Positions 1 through 11,766 of a stretch of 64,000 nt of DNA are shown piece after piece. The notes beneath the pieces were generated by a model that was not told the DNA's origin, searched no databases, and saw only the letters and a program-made list of their open reading frames with translations. Source of the DNA: Setophaga petechia (taxonomy: Eukaryota > Chordata > Aves > Passeriformes > Parulidae); NCBI GenBank assembly GCA_024362935.1, contig JANCRA010000019.1, forward strand, positions 4,894,501-4,958,500, read 5' to 3'. The position numbers and the translations under genes were made by a program. Positions within the stretch are counted from its first letter, which is position 1. The number at the start of each line of letters is the position of its first letter.

Positions 1-1089
1 GAGAGAATTTTGCTTTGCCCACCATTTCTGCACTATTACTTTGAAAGAAACTTTAACTCCAGGTGACCTAAAAATCTCAAGCTGTGAAACTGAAACCAAG
101 AAAAGCGTAAACTCTGTGTCAAGAGCTGTATGATTTACATGATGCATTTTCTGGTGAAGCTAAGCACACAAATAAGACATCACAACAGAAGAACTTCACT
201 GAAGGATACCATGTTCTGGTCCTCATATATAAACATTCCTTAAAGCTGAAATTAATATCCCTTGCAAGGTGGCAGAGCCAAGGAGTAGAATCAGTGCATT
301 TCTCAGGGAGGTGAAGAGTCCCAGATCACTGTTGGGAAATATTCTTGACAATACCACAGAACATTTCAATTACACAGATGGTGTAAAGACAGCACAGATA
401 TGATCAAATAGGAAAGTTTTTGTGTTTGTTTTGAGGTTTTTTTTGTATTGCCAATATCTCACCCCTGAAAGAGTGGCAATGCTCTCTTTTAACGTTTACG
501 GGTTATCCCTTTTTCTCTTCTCTCTAGATTAAAAAATTTTAAAAACTCAAACCACAAAAAAAGTCCCACTGGTTAATGGCCATATTTGTAAATTCTTTAA
601 CATCATTTACAAAAAATATCTCAGCATCTGAGAGATGTAAAATTTCTGCAACATGCTTTTAAAAAAGATTATAGTTTTTTCTATCTGGACCCTGTTATTA
701 ATGATAGCATCTGCTAGGAAGATTGAACCTTCCTTCTGTGTTTACATATCAAAGGACTACATTTTCACATCATCCTGAAGAGCTAATTAAGACCTTGATT
801 TTTTAAAATGGTAATTATGTTTTAAAGTATTAAGGGCTAGCCTGTGATCGTGTATGGGGATTGAAATTATCAGACACCTTCAGCAACTGTTCTGCCCTGG
901 CAATACTAAACTTTCCAGAAGAGGGAAGTGCTGTTATTTAAAGGTTTAACTATGCTCATACATTGCATTTGCAGTGATTATAACCACACTGTGAGACATT
1001 AATGGAAAATTGAATGTTGGGTTTGGGTTGAATTTGGTTTGGTTTAACTTGATTATGTTTTTTAGAGACCTTCCTTATTCTATTAACTG
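1..1089. other. Unique-looking AT-rich non-coding DNA
   Basis: No exon, RNA gene or recognisable repeat was seen. The DNA is AT-rich with short homopolymer runs. I cannot tell whether it is intronic or intergenic. Confidence 0.5.
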
Positions 1090-1149
1090 TACTTTTAAAC
1101 ACAAATGAACAGCAAACTGTTGTTTGCTGTTCATTTGTGTTTAAAAGTA
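1090..1149. repeat. Perfect hairpin: 28-bp arms, 4-nt TGTT loop
   Basis: The left arm (1090-1117) and right arm (1122-1149) are exact reverse complements around a TGTT loop at 1118-1121. The arms contain the words TTTAAACACAAATG and CATTTGTGTTTAAA. Such a long perfect inverted repeat with a tiny loop is not expected by chance. No transposon ends or target duplication are visible around it, so a fold-back (template-switch) copying event is the simplest explanation. A miRNA-type precursor is possible but unsupported. Confidence 0.9.
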
Positions 1150-4100
1150 AAATTCTTCCAGGTAACACTTGTTTGCATTTTTTTTCAGGTTTTCAAATGG
1201 AAAGAACATGGCAAATTCTGAAGAATTCGAAATCCATGAAACAGTAGAAAATAATGGCATTCCCTACAACTTGAAATCCATGCAATTTATTTTAAAAAAT
1301 AATATTACTCTCTGAGACAAAAATAAACAATAGGATTTAGTATAGAGTGCCCTTGGAGTATTTAACCTAACAATATTTTATATCATGTAAGTGTCCCCAT
1401 GTTAGAAACAATGTCTCAGTTAGTTTCAAAACCATTATACTAAAGATTAATGTTATTCTTTATCGAAGTGGATTCAATAACCTTTACAATTCCATATCAT
1501 ATATTGTGCCAAATTCAATGATTTCTTTTTCCTCATCTATAAATCTAAGAAACCTTTCTTTTTCAGCTTTTCTTCATGGCTGATAAAAGTTTCAGTATTG
1601 CATACACGTCTAATGAAACTATTGCCAATTTACAAAAATATACTAAGGGTTCATGCAACTGTTATTTCACTCTTTTATCTTGTTAAACCATTGAAAATCC
1701 TTAAAACAGAAAGAATGTTCAAGTTAAAGCCTGTTTTCTGCATTTATTCTTTTTTTTTTGTCCAAATGGAATTATCAGTCATTATCTCAAAGCACTTAAA
1801 GATCACCTCCAGTCACACTATTCCTTGGCAAGGGATATGTGTATTATTTACTTTTTTTTAGTTTCTGACAATACTGGCAAGACTTGATTATGGTAATAAG
1901 TGGTTTTAGTCTACCTACAGCTCGCTTTTGGTGTCAAGGGAACAGTCAAAGTTTTGAAAGTTACTTTTTGTTTTAATCTCTACATATTTCATTGCTAACT
2001 CTCCTTTCAAGTCTCTCAGTTCACACCATGATTTGGATTTTCAAAGTTCGAATGCCTCTAAAGGTTCAGCATCTTGTTCCTTCTAACATTGTTTGAAAGT
2101 CTCTCTCTGAATCTGGTTCTGTCATCAGGAAACCTTGATTAATCAAAGGACTTTTCACTCTTTTGTTAGATATCCAAATATCCATTAACAGTTGCATTTT
2201 CAGGCAACTTGCCCAGAGACACCTTCATTTTAATTCTGCCTCACTTTGGCTTGGCTGTTTCACACCTCACTCCTCTGATAAACTCCTCCATATGGTTTTT
2301 TCTTCCTCCTTATTTTTCCCCCTCCCTTTGTGGTGTCTTCAGGGGTTTGTTTGTCATAAAGTTAATTTGATATTATTTACAAGAATTATATAATTATAAA
2401 CGTGGGTTTATGAAAATGAAATTTCTATAGCTAGTGTTGGTATTTAGAATTAAGCAAATGAAACATCTTCCATTTTTATTCTGAAAAATTATGTATTTAA
2501 ACTTGTGATTTTTTTTCAAGATAGACATATTTTCACTTGTGTCTAAATTAGAAATACAGCTCTAGTCTTCTCCAAGATGTGACCAGCACAACTGCCAAGG
2601 ATGACTGAAAAGGTTACTGAGAGCTTCCTTGTATCTGTTAGCGCTCAGGGATAAGTCAGCATAGGTTTGTGTTTGCCAACAACCTCAGCTGACAAACTCA
2701 ACAACTGAGGCTTCCTTATTCCTGTTCTTTCTAAATACTGAAACATTTTCTGTGCTGCAATATGAGCTAGAGCAATGTAAAAATGACAAGAACATGTCTC
2801 AAGAGGTTTCTCATGTGGAAGTCCTTCCTTGCCCTTTGGCTGGCTCCACTAGCCATAGGTTTTGTTCCATCATCAAGTTGAAGAAAATACCTTAATTTAA
2901 TAATTTTATTTTGTTAAGAAATGCCTGGATTAGTAAATAATTTTAATTTTTCCATCTGGCTAAGGCTTTTAAGGCCATTGAAAATTGTAATGTAGATGAA
3001 AAATTAAGAACTGGAGAACTATTCTTTGGAATCTTAACTAACACCTAACTTATTTAAGCCTTATATTCTGGCTAGGTATCATTTGATATTCTGCTCAGGT
3101 GATGTCTGGGTGATGAGAGGTGGAGTGGCAGCTGCTCAGGTTTTGGCAGTTTCTTAGAAATTCATTCATTTATTCTCCAACAGTGTGGAAAGATGGTATT
3201 TCTGCAAAGGCACAACCATAAACATCCAAGAGGCAGAGGCATCTCTCCATCTCTGTGGAGAGAGCAGGAATGATGATGAGGCAAAGCATCAGCAGCTCCC
3301 AATGTCCTTGGGAAGCTGCCATGGCTTGACAGCTTCCTCTTTTGTCTGCAGGAGGACTTTGGCTACGTCCCTGTAGGCTGAGGGGTGGTTAGGTAAAGCT
3401 GACGCATGGAGAAGTAATCACAAGGGTGACTAAAGACCTGTCAGGAAAAGTAGTCAGGATTAATAGATATAGGAACTTAGGTCTGCCTGCAATAGTTAAG
3501 CATTTCTGGTCTGGTTTAGGCATCTCCCTTGAGGAAAATTCTTTTGAATTTTTACAACAGAAAACCAGATATATTATCTCCAGGTAAAGCTTTCCGAATA
3601 CCACTCTTAAAATACACCCAAGATAAAATTCTAGTTGCATGCTTTTATTTACCCATTAATCTTTCTTTGGGCTTCAGTGCCACCAACATTGGGTTTACTT
3701 TTTCTCTCATCTATTTTGATGGTCTTCATATATTTTCTCTACTATATGAAATCCTACACTTATCCTATCTAGCTTTGATTTTCTTGCTGTCTTCAAGCTT
3801 CTATTAGATAACACAGCAAATAAAGATGAATAAGATTGATTGATACTGAACATAACATACCATCTTTGTTCTCCAGCATGGAAATTGAGCGATGCAAACA
3901 CTACAAACAGGCATTCAGCAAAGGCACTCTGGGCGGGGATGCTAAGTTCGTTACAAATTTGTTAGATGCAAGATCACTAAAACAACGTATCAGTGTCATC
4001 TTCAGCAGTCCTCAAGATTCTGATTTTGTGCGTTATAGACCTGTGTGCCTGACTAAAAAAAAATCAAATAATACTCTGGCGTATGTATTTAATAAATAGT

Positions 4101-5002
4101 AAATGAAGGGTTTTGAGAGCAAAATGTCCAGCAAATTACTAGAGTTAATATGTATTTATTTTTTAAATAGCTTCTCACTTATCTGCACCAGCAACTTGCA
4201 ACTCCCCAACTGTTCAGGAGTTTTGCTTTGGATATTGAAGTTTTATTTGATCTGTGATTAACAGGTAATATTTACATACTTGTCCTGATGATTTAAACAC
4301 TTAAAAGAGGATAAAACAATATTGGGTTCTCTTCAGAGTCAAAAGAAACAAAACTAACTGAAATTTAATTTGAACTACATACCTAATTCACTTTAAACTT
4401 CTCAGAAAATGGGATGCAGCAGGGACACCTCCATAGGGACACAGCTTCATCATTGTTGATGTGTTGCACACACCTACCAAAGCTCCCAAAGAGACCCACA
4501 TTCAAACAAATGTCAAATCAACAAGAGAATTGGACTGGAGCTCATGAAGTCTTCGTGTCAGAGATGAGAGAGCAAATAGTATCTGATCTGACATGAACCT
4601 ACAGCGGCAAAGGCAATATCTAATCCAACATCAAACATGACAGAAAAAAGTTAAACTTTCAGTCATTTTTAACATATGAGGCACCTGGGAGGAGGGAACT
4701 GATGCAAACTGATGCAAATCAAGTGCTTCAAGTCATAGATGAAGAATTTGTGACCTAGAACGAGAAGACTTAAGGTGTCATTTGCTATGTTATTGAATCA
4801 AGTTTCTTGTCAAATTCAGAAAAAATCGAAACACTGCTTATCCCAAAGACTTTGAACTCTAAAGAACAGCAAATACACATGCATAGTGAAGTATCAAGGG
4901 AAAAAATTTCACTACAGGGATGGGCTATCTTCTTTGTGATGATGTAGGTTGGGCAGGTGATAGGTACACAGCATAGTGCTCCAAAGTTCATTCCTGTGGG
5001 GA
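1150..5002. other. Non-coding DNA, no gene recognised
   Basis: Only short open frames occur, and none resembles a known protein. The frame at 3836-4099 has a splice-acceptor-like stretch before its inner ATG near 3879, but its product is not recognisable and no partner exon was found. No clear repeat family was identified. Confidence 0.5.
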
Positions 5003-5039
5003 TTAGTTGTACGGTCTTTGGTCTATTGGGTTTCCATGG

Positions 5040-5900
5040 TCATGTTTTGGGAGAGGGGTGGTACAGGGGGAGCTGCTGTGAGAAGCTGCCAGCAGCTTTC
5101 CCCATGTCTGACAGCTCAAGGAGGGACTCACTGCTGGCCAAGGCCAAGCCCACCAGCAGCGGTGATGGTGCCTCTGGTGTAACAGAGTTAAAAATGGGAC
5201 AGTGAAAACCCTGCAACTGCAGCTTGAAGCAGGAATGAGAATATGGGAGAGAAACAGGCCTGAAGACACCAGGGACAGTGAAGAAGGAGGGAAAGGAGGT
5301 ACTCCAGGCTCTGGAGCTGAGATTGTCCTGCGCCTCATGGTGCAGACCATGATGATGCCACTGTGTCCCAGCAGCCCATGGAGGAGCCCACACTGGAGCA
5401 GAGATCCACCTGCAGCCCCAGGACAGCTCCGCATCAGAGCCTGGATGCCTGAGGGAGGCTGTGAGCCCATGGGAAGCCTGTGCTGGAGCAGGCTCCTGGC
5501 AGCACCTGTGGGCCCATGGAGAGAGCTCACCCTGAAGCAGGTTTGCTCCAGGACTTGTGACCCCACAGGTGAGTGACCCACCCTGGAGCAGCCTGCTCCT
5601 GAAGGACTGCATGCTGTGGAAGCAACCCACACTGGAGCACTTTGTGAAGGACCACAGCCAGTGTAAAGGACTCATTGGAGAAGCTCATGGAGGATCTCCT
5701 CCAATGGGAGGGACCCCATGCTGGAGCAGGGGAAAAGTGTGAGATGTCCCCTCCTGAGGAGGAGGGAGTGGCAGAGACAAGGTGATGAACTGACCACAGT
5801 CCCCATTCCCCTCCTCCATCTCAGTGCAGTGGGAGTGAACAAGTGGCTGTGCAGGGCTCAGCTGCCTGTATGGGTCAATGGAGAACAGACAGAAAAAAAG
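5040..5900 (+). repeat. GC-rich avian dispersed repeat, probably a solo LTR
   Basis: This segment is clearly richer in GC than its surroundings. It contains iterated phrases such as CACTGGAGCA, CCCTGGAGCAG and CATGCTGGAGCAGG, each followed by GGACT- or GGGACC-type words. From memory this matches a very common avian LTR family (ERVL-like, class III), with the promoter-distal part ending near 5870. Long open frames on both strands here (for example 5003-5675 on the minus strand) are a by-product of high GC; their proteins lack known domains. Both boundaries are approximate and I could not identify a target-site duplication. Confidence 0.55.
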
Positions 5901-8900
5901 TGTATCTTTTATTGTGCCAAAGACATTGCATCTGAAACCTGGTTTATTCCTTTTTTTTTCTTCTTCTTCAGTTTTTCAACTACATCATTGCTTCAGGTCC
6001 CAGCAGCAGCAGATGAAATGTTCTTATGGGGTCTATTAGTCTCTCAGTCCTCAGCAGAACAGTATTTAAAGGACTACCTGCACAAGAGATTCTACCCTTG
6101 ATTGTTAGTCCATAATAAATTTGTTTTCTATAAACTTCTCCCACTTTGTTTTTAGACCCTTGTAAAGGTTTTATTATGAACATCCCCTTGTGTCACAATC
6201 CTACAGATTAGCTATGAGCTATGAAGAATTTCTATTTTGTGTGGTGATTCATTTTTTAGCTAAATTACTTTGACCTCCCTTGGCTTTATTGGACTAGTCC
6301 TTCCTTTTTTTTTTCTCAGTCTAACATATGACTTTACAGGGAAGTATTTCACCCCTTAATAGCTGTTTGCAATTTGTAAAACATTTATAACTGTCTGTGA
6401 TTATCTCTCTTTTTCCTGCTTCCTTTTTGAGATGGTTGTGGGGGTAGTAGAAATTGCAAAGAGTACCCAGGATAGCTTTATACAGTATCATAGAACATCA
6501 TAATATTTACTTTATTGTTTTCCTTTTCCTTTTTTAAATGTCTATTTTCTTTTTTACTGCTCCTGAGTATTGAGCTGACATTTTTACTGCACTGTTCATT
6601 ACAGGTCAATTCTAAAAATTTCATTCCTGTGTGGCAAAAATAATCTCAAAGCTGTTCACCTTATATGTAAAATTGAGATTGTTTTTCCTCATGTGCATTT
6701 ACCAACACGGATTTCATCTGCCATTTCATTATCACTATTTCTTCTGCAGTTCGATTGCCCTTGTTTTTGTTACCTTGAATAACTAAGTATCACAAACAAA
6801 TTTTGTCTTCTCATGGCTTCTTCCTCCCTTTTTCCAATTATGGAAGCATTGAAAAGTCCTGAAACAGCAAGGATGCTATGTGACTCCACTTGATTTATTA
6901 GCTAAATAAATTTAAAGTCCAACTACTAAAACTATATTAGGCTACTTATATATTTCCTTGTTGAATTTTCCCCCTTTAACAAAATGGGTGCTGGATTTTA
7001 TTTAGGTGATCATATGTTCCTCAAATACCAAATTTTTAAGTACCATGAGCTGATATGAGCAGTCAAGGATATAATTTGACAGAGTTCCTTGAACCATGAG
7101 GGGATTTTTTTCTGCTTAGCCAGTCTTTGTATTTTGTATGGAGACCATTTTCAGATTATCATGGTTCTCAAGAGATTTTATTCATGTGATATAAGTGGAA
7201 GCAATCACCAACAATACAAGTAATAGAGATAGATTGTGCTAGCCTAGAATTTAATGTGTTCTTGTGTTTCCATATTGTGTGGTTGTGGACAATGTTTTTG
7301 TGGATAGGTTGATCCTAAAATTCAATGAAATTATTAGGAAAACTTGAATTATCTTAATTTCATGAGCATAATTTTACTTTAAAACATTATGCACCTGCCT
7401 TTCAATGCAGTATTGGGCACTTTTGTTTGAAAGGGTAGACTAGGTTGGACTATTACTGATCATAGTTTGATTAAAAATATTATTTTAAAATATATATTAA
7501 ATTCATTAAGTTTGACAAATTTCCAAACCTTCATAGTAGCTGTCTCCCAAAAGATTTTTCTCTTTGCAAGTAGAACATGTCAGATAATATCTGGAAATGA
7601 AGATTTAAGGTGGCCATAAGCTTATTTGAGCAATGGAAGTAACAGCATCAGGCTAATGCTCTAGTTTCGATCACTTTTAACACTTCCTGAAATGTGCTTT
7701 CTCAGCAGCAGTGGGCGAGAGTGTTTTTAATGAGGGAAAAAATGTAATATCTGAGGAATCAAGTATTTTTTCTGGTTTTATTGTGCTTGGAATAAAACCA
7801 AAATTAAATTAATTTCAAGGTCACTGGGATTAACCCAAACAATTTCCTTCAATTTGATCAGGAACATGGGTGTCTGTTGTTAACAGTTTTGCAAAAACAA
7901 CCAAACAGAGAAACAGAAAAAAAATTATGTCAAATATAATGTTTCCATTAAGATTGAAACGTCTTACAGTAACATGCTGAACTCATCCAAATTTCAGAAA
8001 GAAAAGGTCACTATCTTTTTTTGGGGGGGTGGCTATGACATTAAAAGACTAGATTTAAAACTAAATGCATGTTACTGGTGCTGATCTATGTTGCATCTTG
8101 TCCATGATTTATTTTTACACTAGTAAAACTAAGTAGTTTTTTGTTATCTAAAGAGAATAGTCTGTTGTTTCAGAACAGAATTACTTTGGAATAATAATAT
8201 GCAAAGACAGTTTCAAAATCACTGAACTGATGTGCATCCTATTTGAAGTGGTTTTCACAGAGTCTTTTGATTTCTAGGTTTGGGGTTTTTAAGCTGTTGG
8301 AGTGTGTCCATATGTTCAGTAGAACACAAACTTCTTTTCATTTACTTCTATATCAATGCAATAGAATATTAAAAATATTTTCTAACCTCCTACAAGCTTC
8401 AGAGTATAATTAAAAGTAGTAGAATTTGCAGAAGATTTATATTTTCATTAACTCTATTAGTTATTCCAAGTTTCAAAAAAAACATTTCCATAGTTTTGAA
8501 TCACAAGGTTATGGAAATCTTCACGTTTGAACCTTCCCATTCCCACTCAAATCTTCAAGTTCCCAGAGAACATAGCAGTACAGCCAGCCTAACTTACTGA
8601 AGCATTGAAAATTAAAAGCAAAAAAAGGTGCATGGTTAAATATGAAAAATAATTTAATTTAAAATATGCTTTTATGTTGAAAGCAATTTTTAATGACTCT
8701 AAACTTAATTGTCTATTTCTTGCATTTTTTTTCACTAGCCTTTCAAGAAAGTGAGAAATGTTCCATTTTTTTCAATTTTGCTTCCCTGTTCTGTTATTCA
8801 TTCCTTTATTGACAGTAGCAAAAGGAAAAATAAAAATTAGGACATGAGTGCAGCAGTTTTATCACACACATGAACAAATTATCTTTTATTGCAATCACTA

Positions 8901-9550
8901 TGGTTGCAATATTTATTTGAAAATTTACAGCTTCTGTAATTTTTTTTAGCTTCTCATTTTCTTGGAAAAATAATAGATAGACTACACAAATAAGGTCTAA
9001 TTTTAGCCAAATTTTATCAGATTTATCTAAGGCAATGCTGAGCTTGAATGGAGAAGATTTGGGCCCCTCACACCAGACAAACCCTAGAAAATTAGTGTTA
9101 TCTGTTGTTTCAAAGACCTGTTCTACTTTATTCCTCTTTCACTTGGCTCTGCATCCTCTATTTTGCCACCACTTTTATTAAAATATCTCCATGCACTTTA
9201 AAAAATGGCTGTGCTTAACATCAGATTCAGTCTTTTTTTCACGATACATAATCCTAAGTGAAAGAAGCTTCCTAAATCACTGCCTCTATTATGGACTGTA
9301 GTGATTTTGTCCATACAAGTTTTGAATCCTCAGTGAGATACTGTGGATGCCTGATCTCTCTGTTTTAACTTTGATCTCCCTTAAAAATATTTGCTCCTTA
9401 ATCTAGTTTGATACATTATTTCTCAGGGTAAGAGTAATCTCAGGAGGTGTCTTGGTGTGTCATTAAATGAAAATGGGCTTTTATTCACATACAGGCATTG
9501 AGGACAAAAGGAGGCTTATCAGGAGGGAAACCATTTACAGGAGTCTCTGA
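5901..9550. other. AT-rich non-coding DNA, nothing recognised
   Basis: No open frame worth reporting and no repeat family was recognised. There is a short G-run near 8022-8030 and a few T-runs. Confidence 0.5.
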
Positions 9551-9590
9551 GTGCCTGAGTAAACTGATCTGTGCCTGAGTAAACTGATCT
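9551..9590 (+). repeat. Tandem duplication, 20 bp x 2
   Basis: GTGCCTGAGTAAACTGATCT occurs twice back to back (9551-9570 and 9571-9590), followed by a partial third match (GGGCCTGA). It is a small exact duplication of no obvious function. Confidence 0.9.
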
Positions 9591-11606
9591 GGGCCTGACT
9601 ACAAATGAAGTTATAATACAGGAGGGTTTTACTGTATGAATTGAGCAATGTTCTCTTTGCTCATGATAAAGTAAGATACTTCACAAGCTTAGAGAAAGTT
9701 TTCATCCCAAAATGAATGGAGCCAAACCCTCAATATGAGCTAAAGAAGAAAGTTTTTTTCTCTACTGTTCTAATTGGTCAGATTTTATGTTTCACTTAAA
9801 GAGTGATATTATATTAACAAATACGTTGCAGAACCTATGCACCCAGACCTATTTTCTTCATTACAAAGTGATGAAGCAGACAAGTGAAAGCCTGTGCTCT
9901 CCCAAGATCCCAAGGAGGACCACGGGCTACTCAGTAAAGCTGAGTAATTGGACGATTTCAGTTCACTGCACGGGAGCAGGAGACAATTCTAACAGCCAGT
10001 GCTGTGAGAGGTAATGCCTGCACTCTGCTCAGACCCCCTTGTCTAATAGAACATGATGAATCCAAGTACAGGAATCTCAGTGTCTCAACAAAGCGTTACG
10101 AGGCTCTGTCACGCCAAGTGACAGAACAACATAGGCTTAATACTTCTGTGTCTGCTCATCATATTTCCCATTTGAAATCTGAATTAATTTTTCTTTTTGT
10201 TTGTTGACCAATTGACCCTGTATATGCAACAACATATGTTGACAAGCATATATGCTTGTAGATATTTAGTGATCAAATAAGCTATTTCCAGCTATTTCCA
10301 TAGCTTCTCCTGTCTTGTAGAGTGACTGTAGTTCTCCTGCTGAATTCTTGATGTTTTACAGGTAGGCAACTGGCAAGTCAACTTTCTGATTAGTGCTTAA
10401 GATGTTTTCCTGTATATAAAGTCTTCACACAGTAACATCGGTGGGCTTTTTGTTGGTTGGGGGTTTTTCTTACTTTGGATTTTTGTAAATTCCAAATAAT
10501 TTTACATTAAATGCTAGATAAAGTTTTGAATATGCTAAGCTGAGGTTTCATGGAGGACTTCTGGGCTGTTGCTTTTTGATGGACCTTAAATAACTTCCTG
10601 CTTGAATAGTTCAAACTCTGCCTAAATGAGGGGAGTGTTAAAGTTCCATTGAAGTGGAAATGATAGCTACTCTTATGCCCTTATACTTTGAGAAAATCCA
10701 GCTCTACAGTGTTCAGAAGAATGGAAAAAAATTTATCTTCTAATTTTTCATCCATGCACATTACATAACACTGTAACTGTTGCATTTTTATTATCTTGAA
10801 ATGGTGGAGACCTCAGTTGACAATGGCAGCAGTTAATATGCCAAAGGTTGCCAAACAAAATCCCGACAGTTTGAAATTTTTTCTAAAACATCAGCCTTAC
10901 CCTTCTGCATTTTAATTATATTGAGAGTTTCTTGTATCACTCCAGGATGGCTCCTTTAATTTCTTCTAGGTTCATCCTCAAACCTAGAATCCCACAGGTC
11001 ACGATGAGACAATGCAAAGTATGCACAAATTATCTAAATCTAAGCATAAAACACTCTATAGCCTTCTATAAAACCAGCCAATATAATTTAGGGGATATTT
11101 ATATTTTGTAATAAAATGTCAAGAAAGAACTTAAGAATGCACCAAGCAAGAACTTTTGGTATATTACTAGTAAATGCTCAAAACACACAATCTTTTTCAA
11201 ATTAAAATAATATTTTTTAAAGTTGGAATTTAGAAGTAGTAGAATGCTTAGAAATAAAACCCATTTTAAGAATAAATGTTTATTATCACCCTTCTTTGTA
11301 TCAAAATTTCACTTTTGTGCTTTGACTTTTTAACTTTTTCTGTCAAGTTCACTGAAGCCAGCACATCTTACCTAGAACTGGATATATATGTATAAATAAT
11401 CAGCATACCCTTGAACACAGCTTCATCCTGAGTTGTCCTTTGAAGGAAATAAGGTGAGTTTAATAACATTCTGTCCTCACATATACCAGAAGTATACAAT
11501 CTTTTCTGGAAATAATTTAATCAGTAATAGTGAATTTAAAGGAATTAGATCACTTAAAGAGAAGCAAACAGAGAGATGGTACTTAGAGGCTGTCTGAGTT
11601 TCTGTC
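9591..11606. other. Non-coding DNA, no gene recognised
   Basis: Two overlapping short frames (9787-10207) have no recognisable product. A pair of palindromes at 10230-10259 is listed separately. No known repeat was identified. Confidence 0.5.
10230..10259. repeat. Two abutting perfect palindromes
   Basis: CAACATATGTTG (10230-10241) is followed immediately by ACAAGCATATATGCTTGT (10242-10259). Both are perfect dyads with no loop. The inner CATATG and GCATATATGC cores are alternating purine-pyrimidine. No further context suggests a binding site for a named factor. Confidence 0.85.
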
Positions 11607-11765
11607 TGTGGTTAAAATAAGTTTATTTTCTCTTTTCATTTTTCTCTCTCTACACTTTTCTCATGGAATATGAAGATATTGCATCCTGTGGTTAATATAA
11701 GTTTATTTTCTCTTTCATTTTTCTCTCTCTACACTTTTCTCTTGGAATATGAAGATATTGCATCC
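11607..11765 (+). repeat. Tandem duplication, about 80 bp x 2
   Basis: The segment beginning TGTGGTTAAAATAAGTTT at 11607 is repeated from 11687 (TGTGGTTAATATAAGTTT). Both copies run through TTTCTCTCTCTACACTTTTC to GATATTGCATCC. The copies differ by a few substitutions and one missing T, so the duplication is fairly recent. Confidence 0.93.
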
Positions 11766-11766
11766 C

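Noticed and set aside
3836..4099. Possible exon with an acceptor-like TTGTTCTCCAG before the inner ATG
   Set aside because: The product is not recognisable, and no donor or neighbouring exon was seen. A single acceptor-like word is common in T-rich DNA.
5003..5675. Two overlapping minus-strand open frames of about 210 codons
   Set aside because: They lie in a GC-rich dispersed repeat, overlap each other in different frames, are matched by plus-strand frames, and show no domain.
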